A stretch of DNA of 64,000 bases from Hirudinaria manillensis. Taxonomy: Eukaryota > Annelida > Clitellata > Hirudinida > Hirudinidae. This document shows positions 51,520 to 64,000 of the stretch, piece by piece. The stretch is from NCBI GenBank assembly GCA_034509925.1, contig CM067528.1:1146501-1210500 (forward strand). The letters run 5' to 3'. Under the pieces are notes generated by a model. It was not told the DNA's origin and did no database searches. It saw only the letters and a program-made list of their open reading frames with translations. Numbering within the stretch: position 1 is the stretch's first letter; every line of letters begins with the position of its first letter. A program made the position numbers and the translations under genes.

Positions 51520-53175
51520 TCAAGAAATGACCGTCCGAGAATCACATTCGTTTATCAAGTCTTGATAAACTGTAAAAATCAACACAACCTTTAACATTTG
51601 TTTTGATTTAGAACAAAATTGAAATAATTTACCTGGAGATTTGTCTTCGGTTAAATCGACGTAGTCCATATTCGATTTCTTCATAAAGTAAAAAGTTTAA
51701 TAACTAACCAATAACTAAGAAGAAGAAGATTCTTTAATTCTAATCTTTAAACTATCATTCCAAACATTAAGAAATACCTCACCTCGTACCTACTTAATGA
51801 TTGAAATTACAAAAGTATTAGATTAAATTGCTTATAAATTCAAACCCCTAAGTGCATCCCAATTTGCTATTTGTTCTTTCAGTTGCTTTGATACCTTAAT
51901 AAACTCATATTTAAAATAAAAATACAACTAGGCAACTAACGCCAATCATCAGGCATCGCATAGACCGGCAATACAGGGAGGAACTGATACCAGAAAGCAC
52001 AGATTCGACGAATGCCAGGGTCACCAAGGTGATTCCAAGTGCTAGACGTGCGGTGAACATTTCCTACAGTTGTTAAAATAAAGTAAATCGGTTGAAATAC
52101 ACAATTAATCTGAAAAATGTCAAGGTTGATACGATTCAAACGTTTGGACAATATCTGCAAAATTCTTCAAAAAATAAATAAAACATGATGTTGATGACCA
52201 TGACAAGATATCGTTAAAATTTAAATTTCATCTGACATTTACAAACTCAGCCTAAGTTAAACAGTCTAACTAAAGCCTTCGTCTAACTGTTTGCTCTTGC
52301 GATACCAGAAGTACTTCAACAATGCCAAGAATGAAGACCATAGAACTGACACAAGTTGAGACCAATGTCATCGCCATCGCTCCAATTAGCTGTTAGAATT
52401 GTTCCAAGCTTAGAAACCGGTCACAAAGTTCATTTTATAAATTTCAAATTACAGTATTTACTTTTCTAGAAGAATAATCGTTAACAAGAATTACACAACG
52501 ACTTTTACAAGACGCAGCCATTTCGGTTATTTTCATTAGTTTTTAGTCATTAGAAATCTTACAAGGCTCATTCTTGGAAACACTTTGGATGAAATCACAC
52601 CCATCACTCCGGCTAGAATAATCTGGAAAATACAGTTTATTTCATTTAATACATCTAACTTTTTCGAATTTAAGGGACCTTCCAAAACGTCAGAGTTAAC
52701 AACTTATGATTAACTTTATAGCGTCTAAAGACGTTACTAAATAAAAGTAATAACATATGCCTGTACCAGCAGATCAGAAATTATCCTGACTTCACGACAA
52801 GATAACACAAATTAATTACTACGAAATAAATGCTCCAAGTTTCAAATCGAAATACTGCTAATAACAATAACAACATCCGTATTTCTAAAACAATGACAAC
52901 ATGGACATAAAACCAACCAATAGTCCTCCCCAAATGCCGTAACCGATTGATCCTGGAAAGGCACGGTTTTTATCAACGCCCGTCAAAATGCTGCTTATAA
53001 TAGTGCAGAGGACGCCAACGATTATTCTTGTTATTTCCAAACATTTGGAAACTTTCTGGTAGAAATTTAAGGATGGAAATGATTCACGTAGCTCAGGATT
53101 GCTTTTCGTATGTGAGGTTTCAAGAGATTGGACAAGTCTGTCCAGTACCAACATTAGTTGAACTTTATAACACAT
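51520..53175 (-). CDS. CD20/MS4A-like four-TM protein 15
   Basis: Predicted 212-aa four-pass protein at the upstream end of the array. Exons: 52918-53175, 52563-52622, 52288-52389, 51941-52063, 51633-51678 and 51520-51569. TM1 is CLEITRIIVGVLCTIISSIL; the TM2 motif is GYGIWGGLL; exon 2 is IILAGVMGVISSKVFPRMSL. TM3 starts LIGAMAMTLVSTCVS. The TM3-TM4 loop is short. TM4 ends SLYCRSMRCLMIG. The small tail reads KSNMDYVDLTEDKSP and then VYQDLINECDSRTVIS, again with YQ at the exon 6 start as in genes 2 and 14. The start MCYKVQL is the first ATG of the open exon; a 5' exon with a different start is possible. Confidence 0.78.
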
Positions 53176-53392
53176 TTGGAATCCTTTCGCCTTCTTCTAT
53201 TTCATGGAGTAAATACCTGAAATTGCATTCAATTTAACAATTTATTTAAAATAATCTTACACTCTCAGGCAGACACGTTCCAATGACAAAATAAAAACAA
53301 AAAAAAGGTATGCACGATCTGAAATAACGTACAGCCTTATAATAAGAGTTCATACTTCGATTTAGGAGTCTACGATAATTTGGAGATTTTAG

Positions 53393-53439
53393 TTAGCGTT
53401 GTCCAACCCACTCATCAGGATCTTTGTAGCTACAGCAAG
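53393..53439 (-). pseudogene. Possible orphan terminal exon of an array member
   Basis: A minus-strand segment after a TTTTAG acceptor reads (A)CCSYKDPDEWVGQR-stop in phase 1, the phase of every array tail exon. No TM exons are found upstream up to the KANK gene, so it is either a relic or chance. Confidence 0.25.
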
Positions 53440-54976
53440 CTAAAAGGGAAAGTTGATATAACTGCGTTAATAAATTATTTAGATTTAGTAACACTTAATT
53501 GCACTTAGTGACACTTGCTCTCTCTAATTTTAATGAATTAATATCTCAAATTCTATTGACAGCAGACATAAGATGCGTCTTTAAAGTCGAAATTGGCTTC
53601 TTATGTAAAACTATAGACGGTAAAAAGCCTGGAAGTAATTTCAGAAATTAAGCGGAGAAGCGAAGCTGATTACTCACAATTTAATAACAATTTTCTTTTC
53701 CTTTTCGTAGATAGTTTAGCAAAAGGTCACTCGCCCTCCAATTAATAATCTGCTCTTAACTGTTTGATCATTAACCGATTACTGTTAAGAAAAATTCTAC
53801 TATTCGAAGGAGTTGGATCCCCTTTAGAATCAAAATAAATGAAATAAAACTTTAACGAAATTCCAAAAAATTACACACACATCAGAAACCGATTAAGACG
53901 TCCATTTTCTTCAGACAACCTAACGAATTCATTCTATTTTAAATTGTGCTGTGACTATAATTTGATTTAGCTAAAATTAGAGTTAGAAAAACACATTTAC
54001 AAGCGAACGGATAAAGTATTTCATTTGCTCTGCTTAAGAACGAATTTTTATTGATCGACCCCCTTTGTTTACTATTTACTTTCACTTATTGTTTTTGCTA
54101 CTTAAATAATAACGCTAACACAATTTTACTTTATAATGCATAACATAAAAGACAAAACAAAAAGATCTGAAAAACACTCCCAAACACACAAAAAAAATCC
54201 CAATATCGAACAAAATTTAAATTTCAGCCTTGCGGCTAACAAATTCTAGTCATTAGGCTCAGTTAACAGATGTTCCAAATAAAAAAGTGTAAAGGATGCA
54301 GTCGTGAACATCCCACTTCTGTTCAAACACTTGGGTATTGGTTGTTTTCAGATCGATTTCACTGGGCCTTCTGATTCTGAAACGTACCTGTGTGGAGCCT
54401 CGCTCGGTTCTGCAAAATATTTCGACTTAGAATCGTTTAAAAAGACCTTCATAATCTTCTCTCGTTCGGCGCCCGAGGATTTTGGACGAATTCGCTGCTT
54501 CTATTTTACAGCTTTCGACAAGTCTTTTCGACAAAAAGGTAATCTTGAATCTTCACGATCACGCTCACGATTTTTGAAAAGAACTCTCGCACGCATTCAT
54601 TTTACAATCGGCTTTGTGCAGCGTGCGTTGCTCGGATTTTATTAGAAAACTATTTCCTATCGTTCTGCAGTCGTCTGCAGATTCGTCGGCCTACTCGGTA
54701 GAGACTATTTAGAGCCTTTAAGTTGTTTGTTTATTTCTTTCAAAAGCACAAAACAATCAAAATTTCGTAGAAATTGCAGTCGGGATCGTTACGTCGGGCG
54801 GCCGGAACATTTAAAAGTGGATTTAGATTGAGTGACTGTTTTGTTTACGAGTGATTTCGACTCGATTTTTTTTTAGAAGGGCCCTTCATATTTTCGTTTC
54901 ATATTTTAAGGTCGTTAAGTGATAATTAAGTTTACAGTCTGATTACAATCGCTTCTAACGCTTGCCAGAAGCTACA
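53440..54976. other. Intergenic and KANK 5' flank
   Basis: Divergent upstream region between the minus-strand array and the plus-strand KANK gene. The 3' part (about 54640-54976) is presumably promoter and 5' UTR. An open frame at 54304-54645 has no recognisable features and I do not call it. Confidence 0.5.
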
Positions 54977-57900
54977 ATGTACAAAGTTACGAGGGAAGTC
55001 TTGACTTCAACTTCGGAAAGGAGGTCTGGTTTCGACACTGCAGACGACGAGTTTGAAACTGATGACGACAGAGGGCTCAGAGGTAGAAGCTCTACCAGTT
55101 ACAAGCACGGATCGAGGGGCAAGGATTTCAGGTCCACAGATGAAGGTTGTGTGATATTCACATCAGTTCATTTTAAAGATTTACTTTTAAAACAGAACGT
55201 CACTTATTCAGTCAATTATTTGATTTGATTTTCTGTCATAATCTAGTCTGATTTCATTGGCACAAATCTGGAACTTAGTTGTCGGATATTTTTCATGAAA
55301 CCATAAATATTAGAATTAAAACTGCTGTTTTAATGCTGTGCATATTTTGTTTCAAGTTCTCTCTCCAACACAAAAAGAACTCAGGCTGAGTGATTATTAT
55401 TGATAGTGGAATTCCAGAGTTAGAAAAACATAACCAGCCTGATTATGTTGATAATGATGCTGGCAGTGGTAATCCTGATGGTGATGATGATGAAAGGACT
55501 TGATGATGATGATGATGATGATGATGATAACTATGATTGGCTTGGCTCAGAATTGGTAAAAGTAAACATTAGCTGGCAAGTATTAAGTATTGCTGCAGCA
55601 GCAACCAATTGGATGAAAGGAACTGAATGTAAAAATAACAACAACAGCTTTTGACAGTAATACTAATTTTAATAATCTATAAACAGATTTATCATTCATT
55701 TATAAACAAAACTTTATCAATGTTGCAGAAAACTGCCATTTACTCTGAGCAACTAAAAGGAGATTAATTAATACAAAATCAGATAATTTCTACCTTTAAT
55801 TAAAATAAAAATCACGAATAAAACAGAATAAAACAGCACGAGAATTTATTTATAAACTTTTACAAACGAACATTCTTTCTCGTAAATTGAGCTCCAAAAT
55901 CACCTGATGTTATTATAACTCTGCCCAGCAGAACATCAGTGCGTGTGGGCAGAAATATTCAAAACATGCCGATGTGAGTGAATGAGTGAGTGAGTTAGTG
56001 AGTGAATGAATGAATGGTTAGATCTGTTATCCTTTTTTATATTTCTGTTCTCCTATGGTCTTTCAGTCAATCTTTGAACTTTTAATTCTATTCACCACTA
56101 CCTTTTGATCTGTATGGTAGCAGGCTGGTGAAACTTCAAAGATTAACTTTTAAAAGTATTCCTAATTATCATCAAAACCGAAGCAATCGTAATCATCATC
56201 ATCATCATCATCATCATAATTGTCATCATCAAGTATCTTTACCCTGGTGAATGTTAACGAGATTTTGGCACCAAAGAACATCTAATTTGGTCGAAAGCCT
56301 GCATTCCTCCTTCAGTTGCTCAGTTCTGCAATCCTTTGTGGACCACATTATCATGCCAATGATTAGTCATTCGCCAGCTTACTCACCAACACTCCCACTC
56401 ACAAACAACCAAAAACCAAATTTTAACAACAATAGCATCCCTGCAATCGTCTCAACACCCCAACAGTAGCAACTGCTTTCCTCAGATCACCATAAGATCC
56501 ATACTTATACATCCTGTATAAGGTCAGAACAAGATCTTTTTTTTTCCATACTAAATCACTTTCCTCTAATGAAATTACTTCAAGGAAGAAGATTAAAGTA
56601 CATCATTATCATCATCATCATCATCACCATGGTCATCATCATCATCGTCGTCGTCGTCGTCAGAATAATATTGACAATGTTCCAAAAATTGGGCTGGAAA
56701 TATTTTTGTATGATTGTCTCTTCAATCTATCTGACTTGCAGATGAGATGACGACGACGATGATGGTGGAAGCGATGATAATAATGATGCTTTCACATCTC
56801 CTGAATCCATCAAATAGATCTGAATGGTCGGTTGTATTGGAAAATTATAATAATTTATGCCAGTCCACACGTTCGACCAATGACAGCATCGACGTAGGCC
56901 ATGTCGTACAATGGAATGTTTTTGTTTTTTGTTCGGTCCTATATCCAGGACGGATCTGGAAAGCCGTCCAGCATGGATCATTGCATCTGCTTTTCCAAGA
57001 CTACTTTTGTCTCAAAGACAAGACAATGCAGATATTTGAGGTTGTAAACAAGACAAAAGATGTGATCACCAACTCTTTTTTAATAACTCAGTGGTTGATA
57101 TTTTCTTAAACATCTGTATCGTCTGACAAATGAATGAACACTTCTTTCCTTTGATCAGCTCAATTATCCCCAATTAATTACTTACTTACTTACTTAATTA
57201 TTATTAATTAATTTTTATTAATTATTATTAATTGTTATAATAATAATTATTATTAATGGTCTAGTTCGCTAATCAAATGATTCTGGGCATGTTATAGAAA
57301 TTGTGATTCCTCCTCCAAGCATTAGTGCTTAGCTCAAGTGAATAAACCTAATAACAACAATTCATTGCAAGTTGAAATCAATCATAATCTTAATCCATCA
57401 GTAATTAACTAATTGATTAACTTATTTAATTAATTAATTTTATTGACCATCCAGATGCAGACCTCGACGACTGGCAGGACACGGACACCTTCGCCCGTTT
57501 CCACGCCAGCAGTACCCTCAACAGCAACGTTGGGGGGAGGTCGAGGAGCGTCGCGACGGCCGGCGCCACCCTCGAACGCAAGGACAAGTGCACCTGCTGC
57601 CCCTACGGCTACCACGTCGACCTGGACTTCCTGAAGCACCTGGACGCGGACGAGTACGAGAAGGTCATGAACGACCAGGGCTACCTGCTCAAGCATCACA
57701 GGCGACTGCATCAGATGCAGCAGCAGCAGTTCCAGCAGAGGGCCGCCTCCGCCACGACTTCGGCCAACGTCGGCTCGATCGGGAGGGCCTCCAGCACCTC
57801 CCAGATCTATCAGCAGCAACAACAGCAACACCAGCACCACCACCAACAACAGCATCATCACCAGCATCAGCAACTCCAGCAACAACAGCTGCAACAACAA

Positions 57901-60900
57901 CAGCAGCAAGTCACCCAACAACAACAGTCACAGAAGACCTTCCAGCATCACACCCACCAGCAACAACATCAATACCACCTCCAGCAACAACAACAGCAGG
58001 GCACTCTGCGCAGCAAGTCCCCCCATGCCACGACCGTCCACCCGACGACCCAGCTGCCCGTCAAGGACCTCGAACCGACCTACGAGAACGCCATCGCCCT
58101 TTACAACAAGTCGGGGGCCACCAACACCATGTCCTCCACTTCCAGGACCACGCTGGGCCGGGATCGCCTCGGCACCAATGGCTACTACACGGGGACCCTT
58201 TCCACGGTCGCTAATGGCTACGACCCGGACCTGAGACGTCAGGAGAACGTCACCGTGGCCGAGGATGGGTCAACCACCACCCGGGTCGTGGAGGAGGTGC
58301 ACAGGACCCGGACTACCATCATCAACCTCGACTCGGACTCGGACGAGGCGGACTCCCCGGAGAAACGCCCGGGGGTCGAGCGGCCCAGAAAGCCGAGGCC
58401 CGTCTCGAGCCCCGAGCGTCCCTCCAGCCCGGTCCCTCGAGAGGAGAAGCTTCTTCCGAGGCAGCAGCACCTGATCGAACTCCAGAAGAAGCTCCAGCAG
58501 ATTCAGCCCGTGGACCAGAGGGGACCTCTGAGGACTTACGTCAACTCGGCCGATCCCAAGACCGTCTTCGAGGAGGACCAAGTAAGACCTATCAGACTAT
58601 CAGACTAGAGATTGTTGTTGTTGTTGCTGCTGCTGTTGTTGGCTATCGTTGTCGTTGATATGTTGTAATTGTGGACATCCACTTGTTGCAATTAGTGTTA
58701 TTGTTGATGTTGTTTTTGTTGTTATTATTGTTGCTCTTGTTGATGTTGCTTTTGTCGGTAATTACCCTGGGAAGTTTCTGGCTAATTTCTAAGACATCAT
58801 TATTGTTGAGAATTGTTGTCCTCATTAACATCAGCATCGAACATCTATCATCCTCATCGTCCTCATCATCCTCATCATTATCATCATCACCATCACTATC
58901 AGGAAGATCCGGAGAAGATACACAAGAACAGGCTGCCTTCGTTCCGACCAAAGCCCGAAGAAGAAGAAGACGATCCGGCCAGGAAAGAGCCGTTGAACAG
59001 GTCTCATCCAGCTCAGGATCCCAAGTGGCTGATCGAGAAGGATGAGTTGCTTAAGAAGATCAAGGACTTGGAGCAGGACAAACTGCAAGAGAAGAGGGTG
59101 AGGGATGTCGTTAGTATTGGACCGCCTCTGTTGAATTATTCATGAGCTCGTAAATATTCACTAAAGACCGGGCGCCTCCGATAAAGGACGATGACCGTAG
59201 GTCAACATTGTCGTCTTTAGCGTCGTCATCGTCATCATGATTGTCGTCACCATCATCATCATAACCATCATCATCATCATCCTCTAGAATTCAAACAAAG
59301 ACCAACTTAACTGGCTTCAGGAGAGAGACACATACGAGAAGAGGATCAGGGATCTTGAGAATGAGAACAGACGAAACACAGACGACTTGAAGGTATAATG
59401 TCATCATTATCATCATCATCGTCGTCGTCATCAGCAATATCATCACCACTGTCACTGTCACCACTACCACCGCCATCATCATCATCACTGCCACCATCAC
59501 TGATATTATAACATATTCTTCTATTTTTTTCTTTATAATAATTAATGGTTAAAAATATTACCAAAATTTTTTATCTATTCCCATGGTCTTAAAGTCTAGA
59601 CGTCTAGAAATCTAGATATCTAACTCTGATTGGACAGAAAAAGCACAAACAATAAACAACGCCCTGCTGTCTTTGTTGTTGTTGTCTCTTATCAGATCTT
59701 ATCAGATAGACATCTATCTGGTAATTAATTGGCCAATTAGCACCTTTGAATATTTAAGCTGCCAACCAATCAGATTCTATGTGATGGAGCAGATGATGTT
59801 GGTCCAATAAATTTTTGATTTCATTGTTTACTTCCTGCATGACTCAATTATCATCATTTTGCATTTAAATCTCTTGAATATTGAATATTTGACTGATATT
59901 TAAAATAAATAATGACTTACCTACAACCCACTGAGAATCATCCAACATCTTTTGCAATAAAATAAAAATAAAATAAACCATGAATAAAAATAATCTTAAA
60001 AAATTCATCTCTTTCCTTCACAGAACCGTCTGACCGTGATGGACAGGCAACTGAAGTCAAAGGAGAAGGTGACCAGGGACGCTGGCACCGGTGATCAGAG
60101 GGTGGACGACGAGACCTACACCGCCGTCAAGCAGTTCCAGGTGGTGGGGACGGCCGGACAGCCGCCGGTGAGGATCCACGAGAAAGAACTCAACACGGAA
60201 GAGACGACCGAGATCCGAGAGAAGGAGGTCAAGACCATATTCGTCACCGGAATTGACGACAAGTTCTCCCTGGCGGTGGCCAATCAGCCGTCCATCCAGA
60301 GGCCAATGCCTCAGAAGGAGACGAAGAGCATAGGAGTCGGAGAGGGGAACGTCTTTGACGATTCCCAGAGTAGACTGGAGGTGCACGAAAAGGAGCTGAG
60401 GACGGTCTACATAGGCGGACCGGAGCAGGGCAAAGTGGCGACCAGGAACGTAGGCATCCTGTGCAAGGCTGCCATGAGGGACGTCGGCATGGTCCACTCG
60501 ACGGAGGACGAACGACCGCTGTACAAGAACGCCGCCGTCGGCGTCGGAGAGATGGGCGTGTCCGAGTCCGACGTCAGTTTCACCACGACCAGAGAATTTC
60601 GAGTCGGAGACGACAGGGCCCTAGCCGTCAACCAGAACCTGACGACGAAAGGAGCAGGAGACGAAGGAGACGAGAGCTACTTTGCCAGCAGTGGATTCTG
60701 CCACACCACCCTTACCAACATCAAGGCAGGCGGTTTGGCTGGTCTCAAAGGCGACAATCTGAGGGCTTATCTCGACGAGATGCTCAAGAGGACGGTGCAC
60801 AGTGTCGGCACTCAGTGCCAGTTCTCCACCGAGAACAAGGGCACCGACGCGGCCAGGGTCGGCTATGACATAGCCACCGTCGGCGTCGGCGAAGATACGG

Positions 60901-63900
60901 TAGACGTCGAAGTTAGACCCGTCAGGGTGATGAAATCCGTGGCCATAGACCACCGTCCTTCCCTGTTCCATCGCTGCACCGGCACGGAGTTCATATTCAA
61001 ACTGGACGTCGGCACCAACACCCGACCGCAGGAGACCTACTCCAGTCGGGCGACGAATACCGAGCCGAAACCTGCCCATCCGGCGGCCACCATGACCGAC
61101 CCGGCCAGACTCCAGAATGCCCAGACCGGCACGGAACTGCCGATCTTCTTCGCGCTGGACCAGTACCGTACGGCGGGCGTCATGACGGACGACGTCGACA
61201 TGTACAACAAGCGGGTGAACACGGAAACGACCGAAGAGACCCGTCAAAGGATCGGCACGACGTCCACCGCCTCGTCCTCCCTCGCAGAAGCAGCCACCTC
61301 CCAGACGTCAGAGACTCGAGAGATCAGGAGAGGCGAGGAGCAGGCCACTGGCTATAGACGCTACGTGGAGGAGACCGTCACCCCGGGCTACCTCATCAGC
61401 CACACGAGAACCAGCAGGTCCCGCACTCACCACGAGGGCTCGAGTCCCACAAGACAGAGCAGCACCGGCAGAAGCGACAGCAGGACCGGTTATACCACCA
61501 CCACGGTCGTCCATACCAGGGATAAGAGTCCCAGAAGAGTGACTTTCGAGACCGGTGGCGTCAAAGCCGAGGCCACGACCGGCAGTCTCCTGGGCGTTGA
61601 ACGGGTTTCCAAGACGACGACGACGAAGACGGCAGATGTAGGTGGAGTCTCTCAGGTCGTCACGGAAACGGTCGGGCCCGGATACTCCGAGAAAGTGGTC
61701 AAGGAGAGCTACACCAGCACTGCCGGAAAAACCGTCGGAATTCCCCTGGTGCCCGGAGTTGCCGGATTCCCCGAGGAGTTTTTCACGGAGGATGGGATGT
61801 CGACGATGTCGTCTGCCAAAAGTTCCACTTTTGTTTCTGGCGTTCAGTCCTCTTCCAATGTCCTGGTGGCACCGGAGAGGATCAAGACGAGGATGGTGAG
61901 CGGGTCGTCCAGTACTTTGACTAAGACTGAGGTGGACGAGAAGACGGGCATGAAGCGATACATTACGGAGACCAAGGGACCGGGCTACTCTGAGACCACC
62001 ATAAAGTCCAGCTACACCAGCGTCGGGGGAGACGCCGGCGGGACTTTCGGACTCGAGTTCTCGGCCGATTCGTCCGGAAAGGTGTCCGGCCAGTCCGTGA
62101 GGGGACCGTACTACACGGAGAAGACGGTAACCACAGGTGGAGGCGATCTGCCACTGGCCGGGGGTGCCACCGTCGACCTGGAATTCCAGGTGGGAGGAGG
62201 AGCCGGAAGTACCAGCGTCGTCCAGGCGTCGTCGAAGGAAGGCCGGGGTCATTTCGTGACGGAAGTCCAGCGTCAGGGCTACAAGACCAACCAGGTCTTG
62301 GTGAACGAGCCGATTCCGATCCGAATTGATGAAGCTGGAGTCAGCGTCACGGGAGGCAGCGGACATCACGTTATCAGGTCGAGCACAGAGAAGAGGTCGT
62401 ACTCCAGTAGCAGTGCTGCTGAGGTTGGTGAATTTAGGCGATCGAAGATTTGACTGAAAAAAAGAAAAATAAGTCGATTAATCAAATAAATACTAAATAA
62501 ATATGTTTAATACAATTTTAAAAAATACTAAAACCAGAGAAATCAATCGACTAACCAAATAAATAGAAAACAATTGAATAAATACTTTGATTCTACCATC
62601 ACCTATGGCATCATCCCAGGAGCACTCGAGCGTGACAGGGGGTCACCAGGCTGGCATCAAGACCGTGATAAGGGAGTCGTACGGCCCGAACAACATCAAG
62701 ACCATCACGACTGAGAAGGTGGACATGAAGACCGGGCAGGTGATCAGCTCCGGCACGACTCAGAGCCACTACGACGCCCTTCCCAAGTTCGAAGAATCTT
62801 CTGCATCGTCATCGACGACGACGTCTTCTTCTTCCGCGGCCAGAACCGCTTTCGATTTCGCCAGGTCTGCCGTGACCGGCGAGAGGTCAGCGACCCTTCC
62901 TTGACCTTTGCACTTGAATTGTTGTTCGTGATGATGATGATGATGATTCTTTATTTAAGGTTTGTGCCCGATCCAGAGTTGTCTACTGCATGTAACAGCT
63001 ACGCTCTCTGGATGAAGGACAAGTCTAAATTTAGCCAGACTCAAATGGCGAGTTATTTTTGTCAGCTTGAAGTGACAAATCAATAAGTGACTTGTGAAGT
63101 TGATGAAAGTTGGTCTGTAATGGCTTTTGTTATTTTTCTTAGTGTTGTAGTAGGGTGATCGAGATGGAGGTAGGGGGGAATTCAAATGATACCATTATCA
63201 TTGATATCCACTGTCATCATTATCATCACCAGCAGATCATTATCATCATCACCTTTTATTTTGACAGGTGGAGATAGAACAGGTGATCGTCAACAGGTGG
63301 CTCCACGCTGCAGGTGCAGACTCGTCCAACGTCCACCTGGTCAGGAGTTTCATTGCTTACCTGAAGGAAATGTCGCCAGAACTGCTCAAGCGTATCGTCA
63401 ATTCTACAGACGAGAACGTTAGTTACTTGCCTACTATGATGATGATGATGATGATGATGGTGGTGGTTGTGGTGATGATGACGATGGTGGTGGTGGTGAT
63501 GATGATGGGGAAAGTACGGAGGGTGATACCTATCAATTTCAATACCGGTTTCTTGCCCGATAATTCAATTAAGATTATCGGAAACCTCTGCGTTATGTCC
63601 CTGATTATCACCCCCTTTGATAAGAGTATCGTCAACTGTAACTCATTATGATGATGATAATGATGACGGTAAACAGCTAACCTCTCATCGAACTACTAAT
63701 CACAACAGTTGTAATAAATTAAAATTGTTACCTACCAAAAAAAAATGATATAAAAACGAAAAAAAAACCAAAACATTCTTTCAATTAAAATAAAACAAAA
63801 TGAAAACCGTCGACCTTCGACTCGGGCAGTCGATCGATCAATCGATTGATCCGCAGGGCAACACGGCGCTGCATTTCGCCCTGTCCTACAGTCGTATGGA

Positions 63901-64000
63901 CGTCGTCCAAGTCGTGCTCGACAGCGGAGTCGCCGACGCGGACCGAGCCAACAAGGTGGGCAACACTCCGGTCCTCATCTCCGCCCTGACCGTCGAGCCG
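54977..64000 (+). CDS. KANK: KANK-family protein (KN motif, coiled coil, ankyrin repeats), 3' end missing
   Basis: KANK proteins are adaptor proteins at integrin/talin adhesion borders that influence actin and microtubule capture. Exons: 54977-55145, 57455-58581, 58903-59097, 59288-59392, 60024-62423, 62620-62885, 62960-63071, 63268-63417 and 63857 onward, all phases consistent (about 1,556 codons so far). The KN/LD motif is CTCCPYGYHVDLDFLKHLDA. A long Gln/His-rich stretch (57712-58000) follows. Two exons encode a charged coiled coil (EKDELLKKIKDLEQDK and ERDTYEKRIRDLENENRR). The 800-codon exon is low-complexity with GTxT, VGVGE and GPGYSE motifs. The segment ELSTACNSYALWMKDKSKFS and the following LVRSFIAYLKEMSPELLKRI match the helical region before the ankyrins. 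The first ankyrin repeat is GNTALHFALSYSRMDVVQVV. Coding exons are far more GC-rich than the surroundings. The remaining ankyrin repeats lie beyond the window. Confidence 0.93.
56608..56662. repeat. (ATC)n / (GTC)n repeats in the KANK intron
   Basis: ATC runs followed by GTC, with similar ATC/GAT tracts at 55500-55530, 56196-56232, 59240-59282, 59401-59500 and 63437-63500, all in KANK introns. Overlapping open frames made of single-residue runs are repeat artefacts. Confidence 0.85.

Noticed and set aside
54304..54645. 113-aa plus-strand open frame upstream of KANK
   Set aside because: No ATG context, domain or splice support; probably 5' flank.
57430..57924. 164-aa minus-strand open frame opposite the KANK exon
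   Set aside because: Antisense shadow of the GC-rich KANK coding exon; its Leu/Val runs mirror the Gln/His codon repeats on the plus strand.
61308..62369. 353-aa minus-strand open frame opposite the large KANK exon
   Set aside because: Antisense shadow; the plus-strand frame joins flanking KANK exons in phase and carries family motifs.

Overview
The window is animal nuclear DNA: genes are split by short GT-AG introns (about 70-900 bp), intergenic DNA is AT-rich with many (ATC)n, (ATT)n and AAAT microsatellites, and there are LTR and LINE retroelements. The aconitase N-terminus and the KANK-type gene look invertebrate, perhaps arthropod-like, but I cannot name a species.

Layout. (1) 12-2524, minus strand: the 5' part of mitochondrial aconitase; the gene runs off the left edge. 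(2) 3432-53175, minus strand: a tandem array of four-transmembrane genes whose sequence pattern fits the CD20/MS4A family. I could join exons in frame for 15 genes. They share one architecture: exon 1 with the start, TM1 and half of TM2 up to an IWGG-type motif; exon 2 of exactly 60 bp; exon 3 with TM3 and a variable loop; exon 4 with TM4 and a Cys-rich end; then two short tail exons joined in phase 1. One gene (15937-19292) reads in frame through two consecutive four-TM units. There is also one decayed copy (47683-48355), an exon-1 remnant (10886-10972) and an orphan tail exon (53393-53439). Two recent segmental duplications account for four copies. (3) 12613-13054, plus strand, inside the array: a small four-exon gene for a secreted peptide with four cysteines and a C-terminal Phe-Arg-Phe-Gly-stop, the layout of an RFamide-type neuropeptide precursor. 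(4) 54977-64000+, plus strand: a KANK-family gene (KN motif, coiled coil, long low-complexity centre, start of the ankyrin repeats), running off the right edge.

Mobile DNA: a 2.1-kb non-autonomous LTR retrotransposon with LTRs that look identical (28087-30208), a solo LTR of the same family with a 4-bp target duplication (11569-11868), a diverged relative in the other orientation (19576-19810), and two 5'-truncated LINE copies (18278-18436 and 39069-39496). The second LINE can be placed exactly because its paralogous segment keeps the empty site.

All gene models come from hand-read splice sites and reading phase. No transcript or database evidence was available.
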